IMG/VR virus record: IMGVR_UViG_3300025151_000368
Coordinates: 1-21,245 of that record
Length of the DNA stretch: 21,245 nt
DNA from: a virus
Reading direction: 5' to 3' (one strand)
In this document: piece by piece, positions 1-8,061 of the stretch
Position numbering within the stretch: the first letter of the stretch is position 1
Layout of the letters: every line of letters starts with the position of its first letter
The notes under the pieces: model-generated
What the model saw: only the letters and a program-made list of their open reading frames with translations
Database searches by the model: none
What the model was told of the DNA's origin: nothing
Translations under genes and position numbers: made by a program

Positions 1-642
1 TACGTTGTAGCCATACCATTGATTACCTTTACCTGTATTTAATACAGAAGATAATTTATATATGTGGCTAAACGATGGTGGAGTATATGGACCATTCTTA
101 CCATCTAAACTAATAGACTTCATCATGGAATTCCACTTCCTGCTAATCTTACCCTGTGATGAGCTCATTGAAATCATCGCAGTTTCAGAACCTCTATCAC
201 TTTTAATAATTACAAAGTGTTGGCCAACAGTTAAAATGTAGTTACCATTTTGTAATCTGTCTTTACCATCAGGTCCTTTTGTAGTTTTGTCTAGAATATC
301 CGAAGTATCTGGATAGATCTGTTCAGGTCTACCTGAACCTGTACCATAGTCTGCCCATTCTTGGTATTCTAATCTGTAGTAACATGGAATTACAAAAATT
401 CCTTTGTCACCATCATATAACTGTTTCGTAACAGTGTTTAAGAACATACCAGGTTCTGCACCTTCTACGTAATTTTGATTACGCTTCTGTGCTTCTGCTG
501 ATCCGTTCTGTAAGAGTTTAAGAATTGGTGGAGCCAGACTATCTGTCTTCACATTCTCAAAACCCATTTGTGCATCTGCTTCGAATAAACCTGCAGATGG
601 TAGGTTGTCTTTTTTAGTGGTCACTTGTTTCGCGTCACTCAT
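1..642 (-). CDS. Conserved phage protein of the replication/recombination module, C-terminus cut by window edge
   Basis: An open frame of 214 codons runs from an ATG at 642 to the window edge with no stop, so the C-terminus is missing. The start is supported by a Shine-Dalgarno AAGGAG about nine bases upstream. The N-terminus is polar and Lys/Asp-rich. It is followed by a segment reading LAPPILKLLQNGSAEAQKRN, then EGAEPGMFLNTVTKQLYDG and later ISRKWNSMMKSISLDGKNG. This pattern (PPxLKLLQ, GMxLNTVT, SRKWNSMM) is one I recall from conserved proteins of marine and other phages that lie near helicase and recombination genes. I know of no firm function; single-strand DNA binding or a recombination accessory role is a guess from context. 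The gene starts two bases after the stop of the 184-residue gene at 645-1199, so the two are probably cotranscribed. Confidence 0.75.
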   Translation of the reverse strand, partial: MSDAKQVTTKKDNLPSAGLFEADAQMGFENVKTDSLAPPILKLLQNGSAEAQKRNQNYVEGAEPGMFLNTVTKQLYDGDKGIFVIPCYYRLEYQEWADYGTGSGRPEQIYPDTSDILDKTTKGPDGKDRLQNGNYILTVGQHFVIIKSDRGSETAMISMSSSQGKISRKWNSMMKSISLDGKNGPYTPPSFSHIYKLSSVLNTGKGNQWYGYNV

Positions 643-644
643 TT

Positions 645-1199
645 CTAGTTTCTCCTTGTTATCTTTGTTTGGTTACCCTCAAACGGTTTAAACAGGTCAG
701 ATGGAACGTCTTGTCCAGACTCTAGACGCTCCCTGACCAGTGCTTTAAGTGTCATAGGATTTACACCAATCTTTTGAACTGGTTCAAAACCTTGACCCTT
801 TGCAAGGTCAGCATATGCTGCTGCCTTGTTATCTTCGCCACGACCAAAGGTAACAGTAATGTCATTTTTAATAACATCACCTAGACCGTTGTTACGAAGC
901 CATGTAAAAGCTGCTTCCTGTTGATCTTTAGGAATAGTAGCGCCGTAGATTTTTTTTATCTCTACTTGTTCACCATCTTTCAGCTTTAATTTTGTTATCT
1001 GCATATCGTCCATCATTGCAGGTATTTCTATCGATGAAACTACTTTTGCTTTCTCTTTTAATTTTTTAAGAGACTCTTCTGCGTTTGCAATCTCATCTTC
1101 TAAATTTTTTAATTCTATAACTTTGTCTGATAATCGTTTAGCAGAATCTATCTGCTCCACCGATTGCATTCTATCGTTTTCAAAATCTATTTTTGTCAT
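645..1199 (-). CDS. Conserved phage protein with N-terminal coiled coil, function unknown
   Basis: This is a 184-residue soluble protein with no signal peptide or membrane segment. Residues about 17-52 are rich in Lys, Glu and Leu in a heptad-like pattern (KVIELKNLEDEIANAEESLK), suggesting a coiled coil. The rest is a compact domain containing IYGATIPKDQQEAAFTWLRN, ITVTFGRGEDNKA and the C-terminal PMTLKALVRERLESGQDVP. I recall similar arrangements, with a short coiled coil followed by SIPKDKxxEAFxWLR and FGRGED, as small conserved phage proteins next to the family encoded at 1-642, but no function is established that I can name. It is separated by two bases from the downstream gene. The upstream purine-rich stretch GCGAGAAAG is a weak ribosome site. 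A promoter-like sequence lies just upstream at 1218-1244, so the pair may be transcribed from there. Confidence 0.75.
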   Translation of the reverse strand: MTKIDFENDRMQSVEQIDSAKRLSDKVIELKNLEDEIANAEESLKKLKEKAKVVSSIEIPAMMDDMQITKLKLKDGEQVEIKKIYGATIPKDQQEAAFTWLRNNGLGDVIKNDITVTFGRGEDNKAAAYADLAKGQGFEPVQKIGVNPMTLKALVRERLESGQDVPSDLFKPFEGNQTKITRRN

Positions 1200-1217
1200 A
1201 ACTTTCTCGCTTTCTTA

Positions 1218-1244
1218 CATATAGGTTTATAATATATTTGTCAA
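1218..1244 (-). promoter_or_regulatory. Candidate sigma70-type promoter for the 1199-1 gene pair
   Basis: Read on the minus strand, a perfect TTGACA lies at 1244-1239 and overlaps the TGA stop of the preceding gene. It is followed by TATATG at 1223-1218 after 15 bases, or TATGTA at 1221-1216 after 17 bases. Neither -10 candidate is ideal in both sequence and spacing, so the call rests mainly on the exact -35 box and the A+T-rich context. The resulting leader would be very short. Confidence 0.4.
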
Positions 1245-1576
1245 GTGCTATATAAATTTATTTTTACAGGGTAGTATTTCCTCTCTTGTTTATCCCATTT
1301 TAATAGGTTGTATTTTCCATTTGTGATATCTGATACGATAGAACAGGCCACACCAATTATGGCAGGATCACCTGTAAGTAGTAAATAATCTGTTTCTTTA
1401 TATTCTTTTAATTTTTGTTTTAAAGTTTGTATTACATAAGAAGGACTCAAAATGATCTGTGAGTTTTCTGGTAGTAAAACTTTTAAATCACCAAACTCAG
1501 TGGCACCAATAATATTAATTTTAGGTGTTCCTACTTTAGTTCCCGGTATGTCTTGTATAACAAAGACTGTTGCCAT
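1241..1576 (-). CDS. Conserved small phage protein (111 aa), function unknown
   Basis: I start this gene at the ATG at 1576 rather than an upstream in-frame ATG at 1609. AAGGA lies about ten bases before 1576, and the protein then begins MATVFVIQDIPGTKVGTPKI, an opening I recall from small marine phage proteins. The upstream extension (MLLNVKKDILL) would run through the ribosome site. The 111-residue product is soluble. Motifs are GATEFGDLKVLLPENSQI, then YLLLTGDPAIIGVACSI, then KYNLLKWDKQERKYYPV. The TGDP-x-x-IG-x-A element and the LLKWDKQERKYYPV tail seem characteristic of the family, but I know no biochemical role. It lies at the head of the minus-strand replication-type genes and diverges from the helicase gene across 71 bases. 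Confidence 0.75.
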   Translation of the reverse strand: MATVFVIQDIPGTKVGTPKINIIGATEFGDLKVLLPENSQIILSPSYVIQTLKQKLKEYKETDYLLLTGDPAIIGVACSIVSDITNGKYNLLKWDKQERKYYPVKINLYST

Positions 1577-1592
1577 TAGTAATATATCCTTC

Positions 1593-1621
1593 TTGACATT
1601 TAATAACACATAATGTATATG
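1593..1621 (+). promoter_or_regulatory. Strong sigma70-like promoter for the plus-strand helicase gene
   Basis: TTGACA at 1593-1598 matches the -35 consensus exactly. It is followed after 17 bases by TATATG at 1616-1621, a four-of-six match to the -10 box. A transcript starting near 1628 would have a leader of about 20 bases before the ATG at 1648. This is the expected promoter for the only plus-strand gene, and it uses host-type RNA polymerase signals. Confidence 0.55.
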
Positions 1622-1628
1622 CTTCCAA
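1600..1628 (-). promoter_or_regulatory. Weak candidate promoter, divergent and overlapping the helicase promoter
   Basis: On the minus strand TTGGAA (1628-1623) and TATTAA (1605-1600) are 17 bases apart, placing a start near 1593 and a short leader with AAGGA before the ATG at 1576. The match is only moderate. It overlaps the plus-strand promoter at 1593-1621, so the two could not be occupied at the same time. Confidence 0.25.
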
Positions 1629-1647
1629 TAGAAAGTTAAAATATATT

Positions 1648-3072
1648 ATGCATTACAAATATAAAAGCAAGCCTTTTGCTCATCAAGAAAAAGCCCTTGA
1701 AATGTCATGGGATAAAGAAGTATTTGCGTACTTTATGGAGATGGGTACAGGTAAATCAAAGGTATTAATCGATAATATTGCTATGCTTTACAATGCTGGC
1801 AAGATAAATGGTGCTTTAATTATTGCACCAAAAGGTGTGTATAAAAACTGGTTTGACTCAGAAATACCAAATCATATGCCTGATTATATACCTATAAAAG
1901 TAGGTCTTTGGAAAACTAATCCAAATGCAGAAGATTTAAAACCTATGTTTTCCACAGGCGCTGAACTTCATATATTAATTATGAATGTTGAAGCCTTCTC
2001 TACTAAAAAAGGTATGCAATTTGCAGAAAGATTTTTAAATAGTCACAACACTTTAATGGGTATAGATGAGTCTACAACAATAAAAAATCCTGCTGCTAAA
2101 AGAACTAAAAATATAGTTTCTTTAAGAACTCTTGCAAAATATAGAAGAATACTTACTGGCTCACCAGTTACTAAATCACCTTTAGATTTATTTACTCAAT
2201 GTTATTTTTTAGATCCATATTTACTAGATCAATCATCTTATTATGTTTTTAGAACTAGATACGCAATATGTAGAAAAATAAATGTGTCCGGCAGATCTGT
2301 AGAAATAGTTGTTGGATATAGAAATCTAGGAGAGTTATCAGAAAAATTAAAACCTTTTTCATATCGTGTATTAAAAGATGATTGTTTAGATCTACCTAAA
2401 AAAACATATATGAAAAGATCTGTGGATTTAACAGAGGAACAAAAGAAAGTTTACAAACAAATGAAACAAGAGGCTATTGCATTTTTAAATGGTAAGATGG
2501 TTACGTCTGCAACTGTAATTACACAGCTTATGAGATTACATCAAATAACTTGTGGTCATTTTAAGTCTAATGATGGTGTAGTTCAAGATCTTAAAAATAA
2601 TCGTATTACACAACTTATGGATATACTGGATGAGGTCGAAGGCAAAGCTGTAATATGGGCTCATTATAGACATGACATAGAAAAGATTGTAGAGGCTATA
2701 TCAAAAAAATATGGTGAAAATACAGTAGTTACATATTATGGTGACACAACAACAGATGATAGACAAAAAGCAATTAAAAAAATACAGGATAAAAAATCAC
2801 CAGTTAGATTTATAATTGGCACACCACAAACAGGTGGTTATGGTATTACACTTACAGGTGCATCAACAATGATTTATTATTCTAATGGTTATGACCTTGA
2901 AAAAAGACAACAATCAGAGGCCAGAATAGATCGTATTGGTCAAGAAAAACCTATGACTTACATTGATATTATTGCAGAAGATACTATTGATACTAAAATT
3001 GTTAAATCACTTCGTAATAAAGTTAATATTGCTACGGAGATTATGGGTGAAGAATTAAAAGATTGGATTTAA
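1648..3072 (+). CDS. SNF2/DEAD-like superfamily 2 helicase (DNA-dependent ATPase)
   Basis: This 474-residue protein carries the superfamily 2 motifs in order. Walker A is GTGKS at residues 33-37 (MEMGTGKSKVL), motif Ia is LIIAPKGVYKNW near 57-68, and motif II is IDEST at 139-143, followed by IKNP. Motif III is LTGSP at 169-173, motif IV is AVIWAHYRHD near 334-343, motif V is GTPQTGGYGITLTGAS near 391-406, and motif VI is QQSEARIDRIGQ at 421-432. The DES-x-x-IKN and SEARIDRIGQ forms are typical of SNF2-type ATPases, and the length suits the compact phage versions. It probably translocates on double-stranded DNA during replication, recombination or remodelling. No nuclease or DNA-binding extension is visible. 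It is the only plus-strand gene, has its own promoter-like site at 1593-1621 and only a weak ribosome site (GAAAG). Its TAA overlaps the stop of the convergent gene at 3069. Confidence 0.92.
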   Translation: MHYKYKSKPFAHQEKALEMSWDKEVFAYFMEMGTGKSKVLIDNIAMLYNAGKINGALIIAPKGVYKNWFDSEIPNHMPDYIPIKVGLWKTNPNAEDLKPMFSTGAELHILIMNVEAFSTKKGMQFAERFLNSHNTLMGIDESTTIKNPAAKRTKNIVSLRTLAKYRRILTGSPVTKSPLDLFTQCYFLDPYLLDQSSYYVFRTRYAICRKINVSGRSVEIVVGYRNLGELSEKLKPFSYRVLKDDCLDLPKKTYMKRSVDLTEEQKKVYKQMKQEAIAFLNGKMVTSATVITQLMRLHQITCGHFKSNDGVVQDLKNNRITQLMDILDEVEGKAVIWAHYRHDIEKIVEAISKKYGENTVVTYYGDTTTDDRQKAIKKIQDKKSPVRFIIGTPQTGGYGITLTGASTMIYYSNGYDLEKRQQSEARIDRIGQEKPMTYIDIIAEDTIDTKIVKSLRNKVNIATEIMGEELKDWI

Positions 3073-3278
3073 TTCATAAACAAATTAAACAAACCTACTA
3101 GTGTTAGTATAGTTGTAAACGCACCACCAACAATCCAATAAATTACAGTGTCAGTTTTTCTTTCTAGCTTTCCTACGTCTTGATGTAAATGATCTATTTG
3201 TCGTTTAAAACCTTGCACATAACCATATAAAGATACTAAATGTTCGCCAGTTGTCTTTGGTGGTTTTCCGTTAGGCAT
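3069..3278 (-). CDS. Small coiled-coil/membrane protein, holin-like (XhlA-type architecture)
   Basis: This 69-residue protein has a polar, Lys-rich N-terminus and a central amphipathic stretch with heptad spacing (FKRQIDHLHQDVGKLERKTD, about 24-43). One hydrophobic C-terminal segment follows (VIYWIVGGAFTTILTLVGLF, about 45-64) and the tail is short. A coiled coil followed by a C-terminal membrane anchor is the architecture of XhlA-type haemolysin/holin-associated proteins, and small proteins of this type often serve in phage lysis. The function is inferred from architecture and from its place at the end of the virion genes; no endolysin is visible in the window. It could also be a small membrane protein of another kind. 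Its stop codon (3069-3071) overlaps the stop of the convergent helicase gene, leaving no room for a terminator. Confidence 0.6.
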   Translation of the reverse strand: MPNGKPPKTTGEHLVSLYGYVQGFKRQIDHLHQDVGKLERKTDTVIYWIVGGAFTTILTLVGLFNLFMN

Positions 3279-3283
3279 AATTA

Positions 3284-3841
3284 TTAAAAAGTATCGGCAC
3301 CTAAATCACCTAGATTGCCGCCTCCTCCATAAGATTGTTCAGAAGCAAAAGATTCAGCAGCTGACGATCTGCCACCACCACCGTCAGGGAAGTTGTCATC
3401 TGCGCTACCGCCAGGTTTTTCAGGAGCTGCCATGATTCCAAAGTCTGCAGTTATGTCTAGTCTACCTTTTCTTCTATCTTGAAAGTTTTTAAATGCATCT
3501 AAAAGATTACCGCCTAAAAGACTGGCTATACCAGCAACAGGGCCACCAGCCATTGTTGCTAAAATTGTTCTAGGTGTTCTAAATCTTGGATCAGTTGCAA
3601 AATTTTTTGCTTGTGAACCAAGATTACTTATTAAATCTAATATTCCTTTTCTTTCATTATCTTGTTTTACAAACTCATCAAAAGTGTCAGCTTCTTCATT
3701 TATTATAGTAGGTTGAAAATTAAAATTAGGGAAAGTTATATCTGGTGCCTTTTGTTTAAGGGTATTAAAAAACATAGGATCATCCAAGACATTCTCGTCA
3801 AAATAACTAAATGCATCTCCTAAATTATATCTCATTGCCAT
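3284..3841 (-). CDS. Probable virion-associated protein with Gly/Ser-rich tail
   Basis: I do not recognise this 185-residue protein by family. The N-terminal half is acidic and aromatic (GDAFSYFDENVLDDPMFFNT). The middle has a small-residue-rich, hydrophobic stretch, ILATMAGGPVAGIASLLGG, about 92-110, that could be an amphipathic or membrane-interacting helix. The C-terminus is Gly/Ser-rich and likely disordered (DGGGGRSSAAESF and YGGGGNLGDLG). There is no signal peptide. The ATG at 3841 shares one base with the TAA of the 1406-codon gene (TAATG), implying translational coupling, and a GAGGG ribosome site lies upstream. Position immediately after the giant virion protein suggests a structural or ejected protein; this is inference. 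Confidence 0.65.
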   Translation of the reverse strand: MAMRYNLGDAFSYFDENVLDDPMFFNTLKQKAPDITFPNFNFQPTIINEEADTFDEFVKQDNERKGILDLISNLGSQAKNFATDPRFRTPRTILATMAGGPVAGIASLLGGNLLDAFKNFQDRRKGRLDITADFGIMAAPEKPGGSADDNFPDGGGGRSSAAESFASEQSYGGGGNLGDLGADTF

Positions 3842-6800
3842 TATACAAGCCCTCTATTTTTAAGTGTAATCATCTTCTCTTCCTCAGATAATAACGCTTG
3901 CTCTGTCATAGTCAAGCCTGTTTGAGTTATTGGAGCAGATCCTGTTCCTTGTACTATTGCTGTATTTGGCATAGGTTGATCTGGTAAAGGTGGTATCATA
4001 CTAGTTTTTTGTGGCTCCTCTAAAAGATATTTTTGTTCATCAATTATGAATTCTTGATTTAATTTTAATTTAAATAAGTCATCTTGTATTTTTTCTAATT
4101 GTCTTAAAACTCTTCTGTTTAAAGGATTAGGTATATTTTTTTCTTCAGATTCTTTTTCATAGGCTGCTATAACGTCAGAACTAACACCAAAAGGTTGAAA
4201 TTTGTTATTTTCTATAAAACCATATAATGTAGATGCATTTCTATCAGCAAACTCTTCTTCTATTTTTTTATCCCTTAAACCTAAAACTTTTACAGCGTCA
4301 TACAATCTACGCATTTTACTATATGTTTCATACCTTTGTTTATTTGCATAGATATATTGTTTTATAATTTTATTTATGTCTGTTACTGGATCACCACTTC
4401 TAGTATCTTTATAAATTAAATTACGTTCATTACGCTCGTTTCTTTTAAATTCTTGTATTCTAAAATTTAATGTTTTTTCAAGGTTAAGTGGCACTTCTCT
4501 AAACCCAAAAAGACCCATTAACTCACTAGGCACTTCGTATTTTTCACCTTTTACAGTTTCGTCTAATATAGCTTTATATAATCTAAACACCTGCTCTCTA
4601 GAACCTGGAGACAGTTCTTTAGTTGCATATTTAAAAGCTTCATAAAATTTATCGCCCGGAGACATTCTTTCATTCCATATTTGTCTACCTTCTTTTGTTC
4701 TTCCGTCTCTTGCAAAAATATCTAACACAACACCTGCCCAAATTGATTCTTGTACAAAAGGCTCAAACACTTTTGCTGTAGCTTTAGTCATAGCATCTAA
4801 TAACTGCGGAACTAAAGGCGCATTTGGATTTCTTTGCACAACTGCTAATGTGGTTTGCACTGGTTGGATCATGGTGTCATAGAAAAATCCGTGACTAAAA
4901 TCTATGTATTTGTATTTACCATCTTCATAAATAGGTAGAATTGTATTATCTTCTGACCAGGTAGGTAATACTTCTCTTATAGCAGACAATTGTTGTCTTG
5001 TTATTCCGTATAAACCCCTAAATGTTTCTACTAATAATGGTGGTAAAGTAGCATAAGTAAATGCTTGACCTACTAAACTATTATAACCAATTTGTTTTCT
5101 TACAGGATCTTTAATTTCTTTTAACGCTCTTGCAGTTGTGTTTACACCTGTTCTAAAAATTTCTGCAGGGAAAGCTGCGAAACTTCCAAGTGGTGAACGT
5201 CTAACACTTTTTACAAAATCAGAAACATAAGCATAGTTTGGCACAGTTTCTCTTACAATCTGCGCTGCTTCTTTCATAATCTCAAGATCAGAGGGTTTTG
5301 TTCTTTGTGTTATAACTTTACCATCTATGCCTTTAATACCATTTTTAATTGCATTTTCAAAAGCAGTATCTAATTTGTGCGCCTCTGCTAAAAAGTTATA
5401 AACTCTAAATACATCATCTTCCGCAGTATATAAGTCTTGCGCGACATCATACAGTCTTTTAAATTTACGTGTACCAGTATTTAATATTTTATTAAAAAAT
5501 TGATCAGCTCTCATGTTATTTGTTCTAACTTGCGCTATATCAGAAAATATTCCCTCTAATTCTCGTCTAATTATATTTTGATTTACAACACCTTCTTCTA
5601 ATAAAAATCTATATAGGCCTTGATCCTCTGGCATATTTCTAAACTTTGGATTACCTGTCAGTCTATACAATAATTGTGGTTGTGTGGCTTTTACAGATCT
5701 ACTGATAAAGTCAGCTACTTTAACAGGTGGTATTAAAATATTACCTCTATGTATTGTAGTAAACATAGAAGAAAAAAAGTTTCTCATGTGTGTAAAAGGA
5801 CCTAGAATAGTTTTTGCAGCTTGTGACAAACCTTTTGGTATTAGCATACCTATTCTCCAAGCTAAACTTCTTGTAAGAGGACTACCTACTACAGCATCTC
5901 CAACTCTTATAGCTTCTGCATAAGGTATGGTTGTAAAATAACCATCTAATGGACTTTTGTATATTGTATCAGGTAAAGCTGTTTTTAAACTTAAAGGTGT
6001 GGATGTTATTCTTTGATTAGGTAAATTAACAAGAGCCGAGTTGTAATCTTTAAAAAATATTGGTCTACCTATTTTACCAGCATCTCCTCCAGCTTTTAAT
6101 TTTTTTGCAATGTCGTCTGAGCTTTTTAACAATTCACTATAAAATTTATCTCTACTTATTACCTCTGCCATTTCAGACATAACATTATATATACCTTTTT
6201 GTGCATCTCTATATTCACCAAATAAATCTTTAAAAGCATTTAAGTCTGATTTTGTTTGTATTAATCCACCTTGACCATCAGGTTTAAATTTACCTGTAGT
6301 AATATATTTACCAATATTTATTCTTTGAACTGGTTTATTTGCTAAAGCACTTAGCGTGCCTATATCAAATACTAATGAGTTTGTGGCTTTATCTTTAAAT
6401 GCATTTTTAGTTATGTCGTTTACTAATTTCATAGCAGTTTCATCATCCAAAGTTTTATTATTATTTCTTGCATATTTTTGTATAACTTTTACAACTGAAC
6501 TCATGCTTTCAGATGTAGGCACATAACCATTAAACAAACCTCTATTGTCATCAATTATTCTATAGTCAACTGATAAAGTATTTTTAACTCTTTCATTTAA
6601 TATTTTATTTAATTTTTCAGAAGCTCCAAAAACATTTTTACTTGAACTGATTAAAGTTTTTAATCCTGCTACTGTATTTCTAAAAGCAGTAGAATCATTT
6701 ATAATGGCTTGCACATTGCTTTTAGGTACACCTAATTTTTTTAAAGACTCTTGAAACCTATTCAATGCTGGTTTTGAAAAACCAGGAAATATTATTTCTT

Positions 6801-8061
6801 TTTTCTTTACTATATCATCTGTAGATTTAAATAAAAACTCAGATATAGTTTTTGAAAAAGTATCTGGGTCTTTTATTGCTAGAGCTGCGCCTTTAGTTGC
6901 TTTTGATATTTCTCTTAATCTATCATCAAAATTTCTAGATGCATCTTTAGCTAAAACTTTTATTGCAGATTTTTTACCCTCTAATTTTTGTATACCATCA
7001 AATAATTCTTGTGTCTTATTACTTCTAGATCTAAAAGGTTGACCAACAAATCGATCTACCCATCTCTCTAACATACTATCACTGTATGCAAGATCTTTAC
7101 CTTTTTGCACAAGAAGTTTACCTATTTTACCTGTCCCCACTACAAAAGGCACAATTGGAAAACCTAACTCTGATCCAAATTTTAATCTATTTAATAGTTG
7201 TCTTTGTGCATCATCAGCACCTTGTTCTCTCTGTTCTCTGTCTAGTCCTGTTGGTAAAAAATCTAAAAAGTCCCAATCACCAAATGTACCAATATCTTCT
7301 ATATTTGATACAATAAAACCACCGCCAACACCACCACCAACAGCAATACCTACAAACTTGTCTGTGCCTGTAATTTTATTTAAGTCATTGGCTTTTTTAA
7401 TAGCTTTTGCTGCACCTACATTATTCGTGGTTTTAACATATCTACCACCTTTAATAGCATTTACTAATTGTCTAACTTTTTGAGATCCTGCTGTTATAAC
7501 CGGTATGGCTGTTTTTTGTGCTATTTTACCTGCACCATATAGTTGACCAATAGCCTCTGTAATTTTACCAGCTGCAGTTTCTCTAGCAACTTCTTCAGCG
7601 GCATTTTCTATTTTACCTACAATGGTTTTATCAAAAGCTTCGTTAAATTGAGCTGTTAATGATTCATCTACAGGTATATTTTCGTCTCTAAATACATCAG
7701 CAAGTAAAGTTCCAAACGTAACTAATCCTTTTGGTATTTTTATACCAGAGCTAATTCCTGCACCTACTAAAGACTCTATAAGAGAAACATCCTGTTCTAC
7801 CTCTTTACCCTGAACTTTATCTATCATTTTAATAATAGACCTTGCAGTCTCTTCAGTAAAAGTTCCAGTTACGTTATCTTGTGAGATAATACCTTTTTCT
7901 TTTAATACATTTAAACCTGAAGGCTCTTCTGTTTGTTCTTCATCTACTATTTGTAAATTTAATTCTTTGTCTTTTGGTACTTCTTCGACTTTATTTTCTT
8001 CTAATAAAACTTCTTCGTCAAGGACTCCAAAACCTTCTGGTAGTTTGAATGTATCAGACAT
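3841..8061 (-). CDS. Giant virion-internal/ejection-type protein (1406 aa)
   Basis: At 1406 residues this is the largest gene in the window. It has an acidic N-terminus (about 1-48), then long helical, Lys/Asp/Asn-rich regions. Gly-rich hydrophobic patches lie at about 237-251 (VGIAVGGGVGGGFIV) and 299-315 (LGFPIVPFVVGTGKIG), and more scattered hydrophobic stretches occur further on, such as LVGQAFTYATLPPLLVETF. The end is Pro/Gln-rich and finishes LTMTEQALLSEEEKMITLKN, a tail I recall from large marine phage structural proteins. I see no lysozyme or transglycosylase catalytic signature by eye. Size, composition and position after the nozzle and Ala/Gln-rich protein resemble the large ejected internal proteins of podoviruses (compare T7 gp15/gp16), but a tape-measure role is not excluded. 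The start follows GGAG by five bases; the preceding gene's TAG directly abuts the ATG. Confidence 0.7.
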   Translation of the reverse strand: MSDTFKLPEGFGVLDEEVLLEENKVEEVPKDKELNLQIVDEEQTEEPSGLNVLKEKGIISQDNVTGTFTEETARSIIKMIDKVQGKEVEQDVSLIESLVGAGISSGIKIPKGLVTFGTLLADVFRDENIPVDESLTAQFNEAFDKTIVGKIENAAEEVARETAAGKITEAIGQLYGAGKIAQKTAIPVITAGSQKVRQLVNAIKGGRYVKTTNNVGAAKAIKKANDLNKITGTDKFVGIAVGGGVGGGFIVSNIEDIGTFGDWDFLDFLPTGLDREQREQGADDAQRQLLNRLKFGSELGFPIVPFVVGTGKIGKLLVQKGKDLAYSDSMLERWVDRFVGQPFRSRSNKTQELFDGIQKLEGKKSAIKVLAKDASRNFDDRLREISKATKGAALAIKDPDTFSKTISEFLFKSTDDIVKKKEIIFPGFSKPALNRFQESLKKLGVPKSNVQAIINDSTAFRNTVAGLKTLISSSKNVFGASEKLNKILNERVKNTLSVDYRIIDDNRGLFNGYVPTSESMSSVVKVIQKYARNNNKTLDDETAMKLVNDITKNAFKDKATNSLVFDIGTLSALANKPVQRINIGKYITTGKFKPDGQGGLIQTKSDLNAFKDLFGEYRDAQKGIYNVMSEMAEVISRDKFYSELLKSSDDIAKKLKAGGDAGKIGRPIFFKDYNSALVNLPNQRITSTPLSLKTALPDTIYKSPLDGYFTTIPYAEAIRVGDAVVGSPLTRSLAWRIGMLIPKGLSQAAKTILGPFTHMRNFFSSMFTTIHRGNILIPPVKVADFISRSVKATQPQLLYRLTGNPKFRNMPEDQGLYRFLLEEGVVNQNIIRRELEGIFSDIAQVRTNNMRADQFFNKILNTGTRKFKRLYDVAQDLYTAEDDVFRVYNFLAEAHKLDTAFENAIKNGIKGIDGKVITQRTKPSDLEIMKEAAQIVRETVPNYAYVSDFVKSVRRSPLGSFAAFPAEIFRTGVNTTARALKEIKDPVRKQIGYNSLVGQAFTYATLPPLLVETFRGLYGITRQQLSAIREVLPTWSEDNTILPIYEDGKYKYIDFSHGFFYDTMIQPVQTTLAVVQRNPNAPLVPQLLDAMTKATAKVFEPFVQESIWAGVVLDIFARDGRTKEGRQIWNERMSPGDKFYEAFKYATKELSPGSREQVFRLYKAILDETVKGEKYEVPSELMGLFGFREVPLNLEKTLNFRIQEFKRNERNERNLIYKDTRSGDPVTDINKIIKQYIYANKQRYETYSKMRRLYDAVKVLGLRDKKIEEEFADRNASTLYGFIENNKFQPFGVSSDVIAAYEKESEEKNIPNPLNRRVLRQLEKIQDDLFKLKLNQEFIIDEQKYLLEEPQKTSMIPPLPDQPMPNTAIVQGTGSAPITQTGLTMTEQALLSEEEKMITLKNRGLV

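Noticed and set aside
1577-1609. Upstream start at 1609 for the 111-residue gene
   Set aside because: The extension would read through a good ribosome site (AAGGA) placed for the ATG at 1576, and the family-like N-terminus begins at that second ATG.
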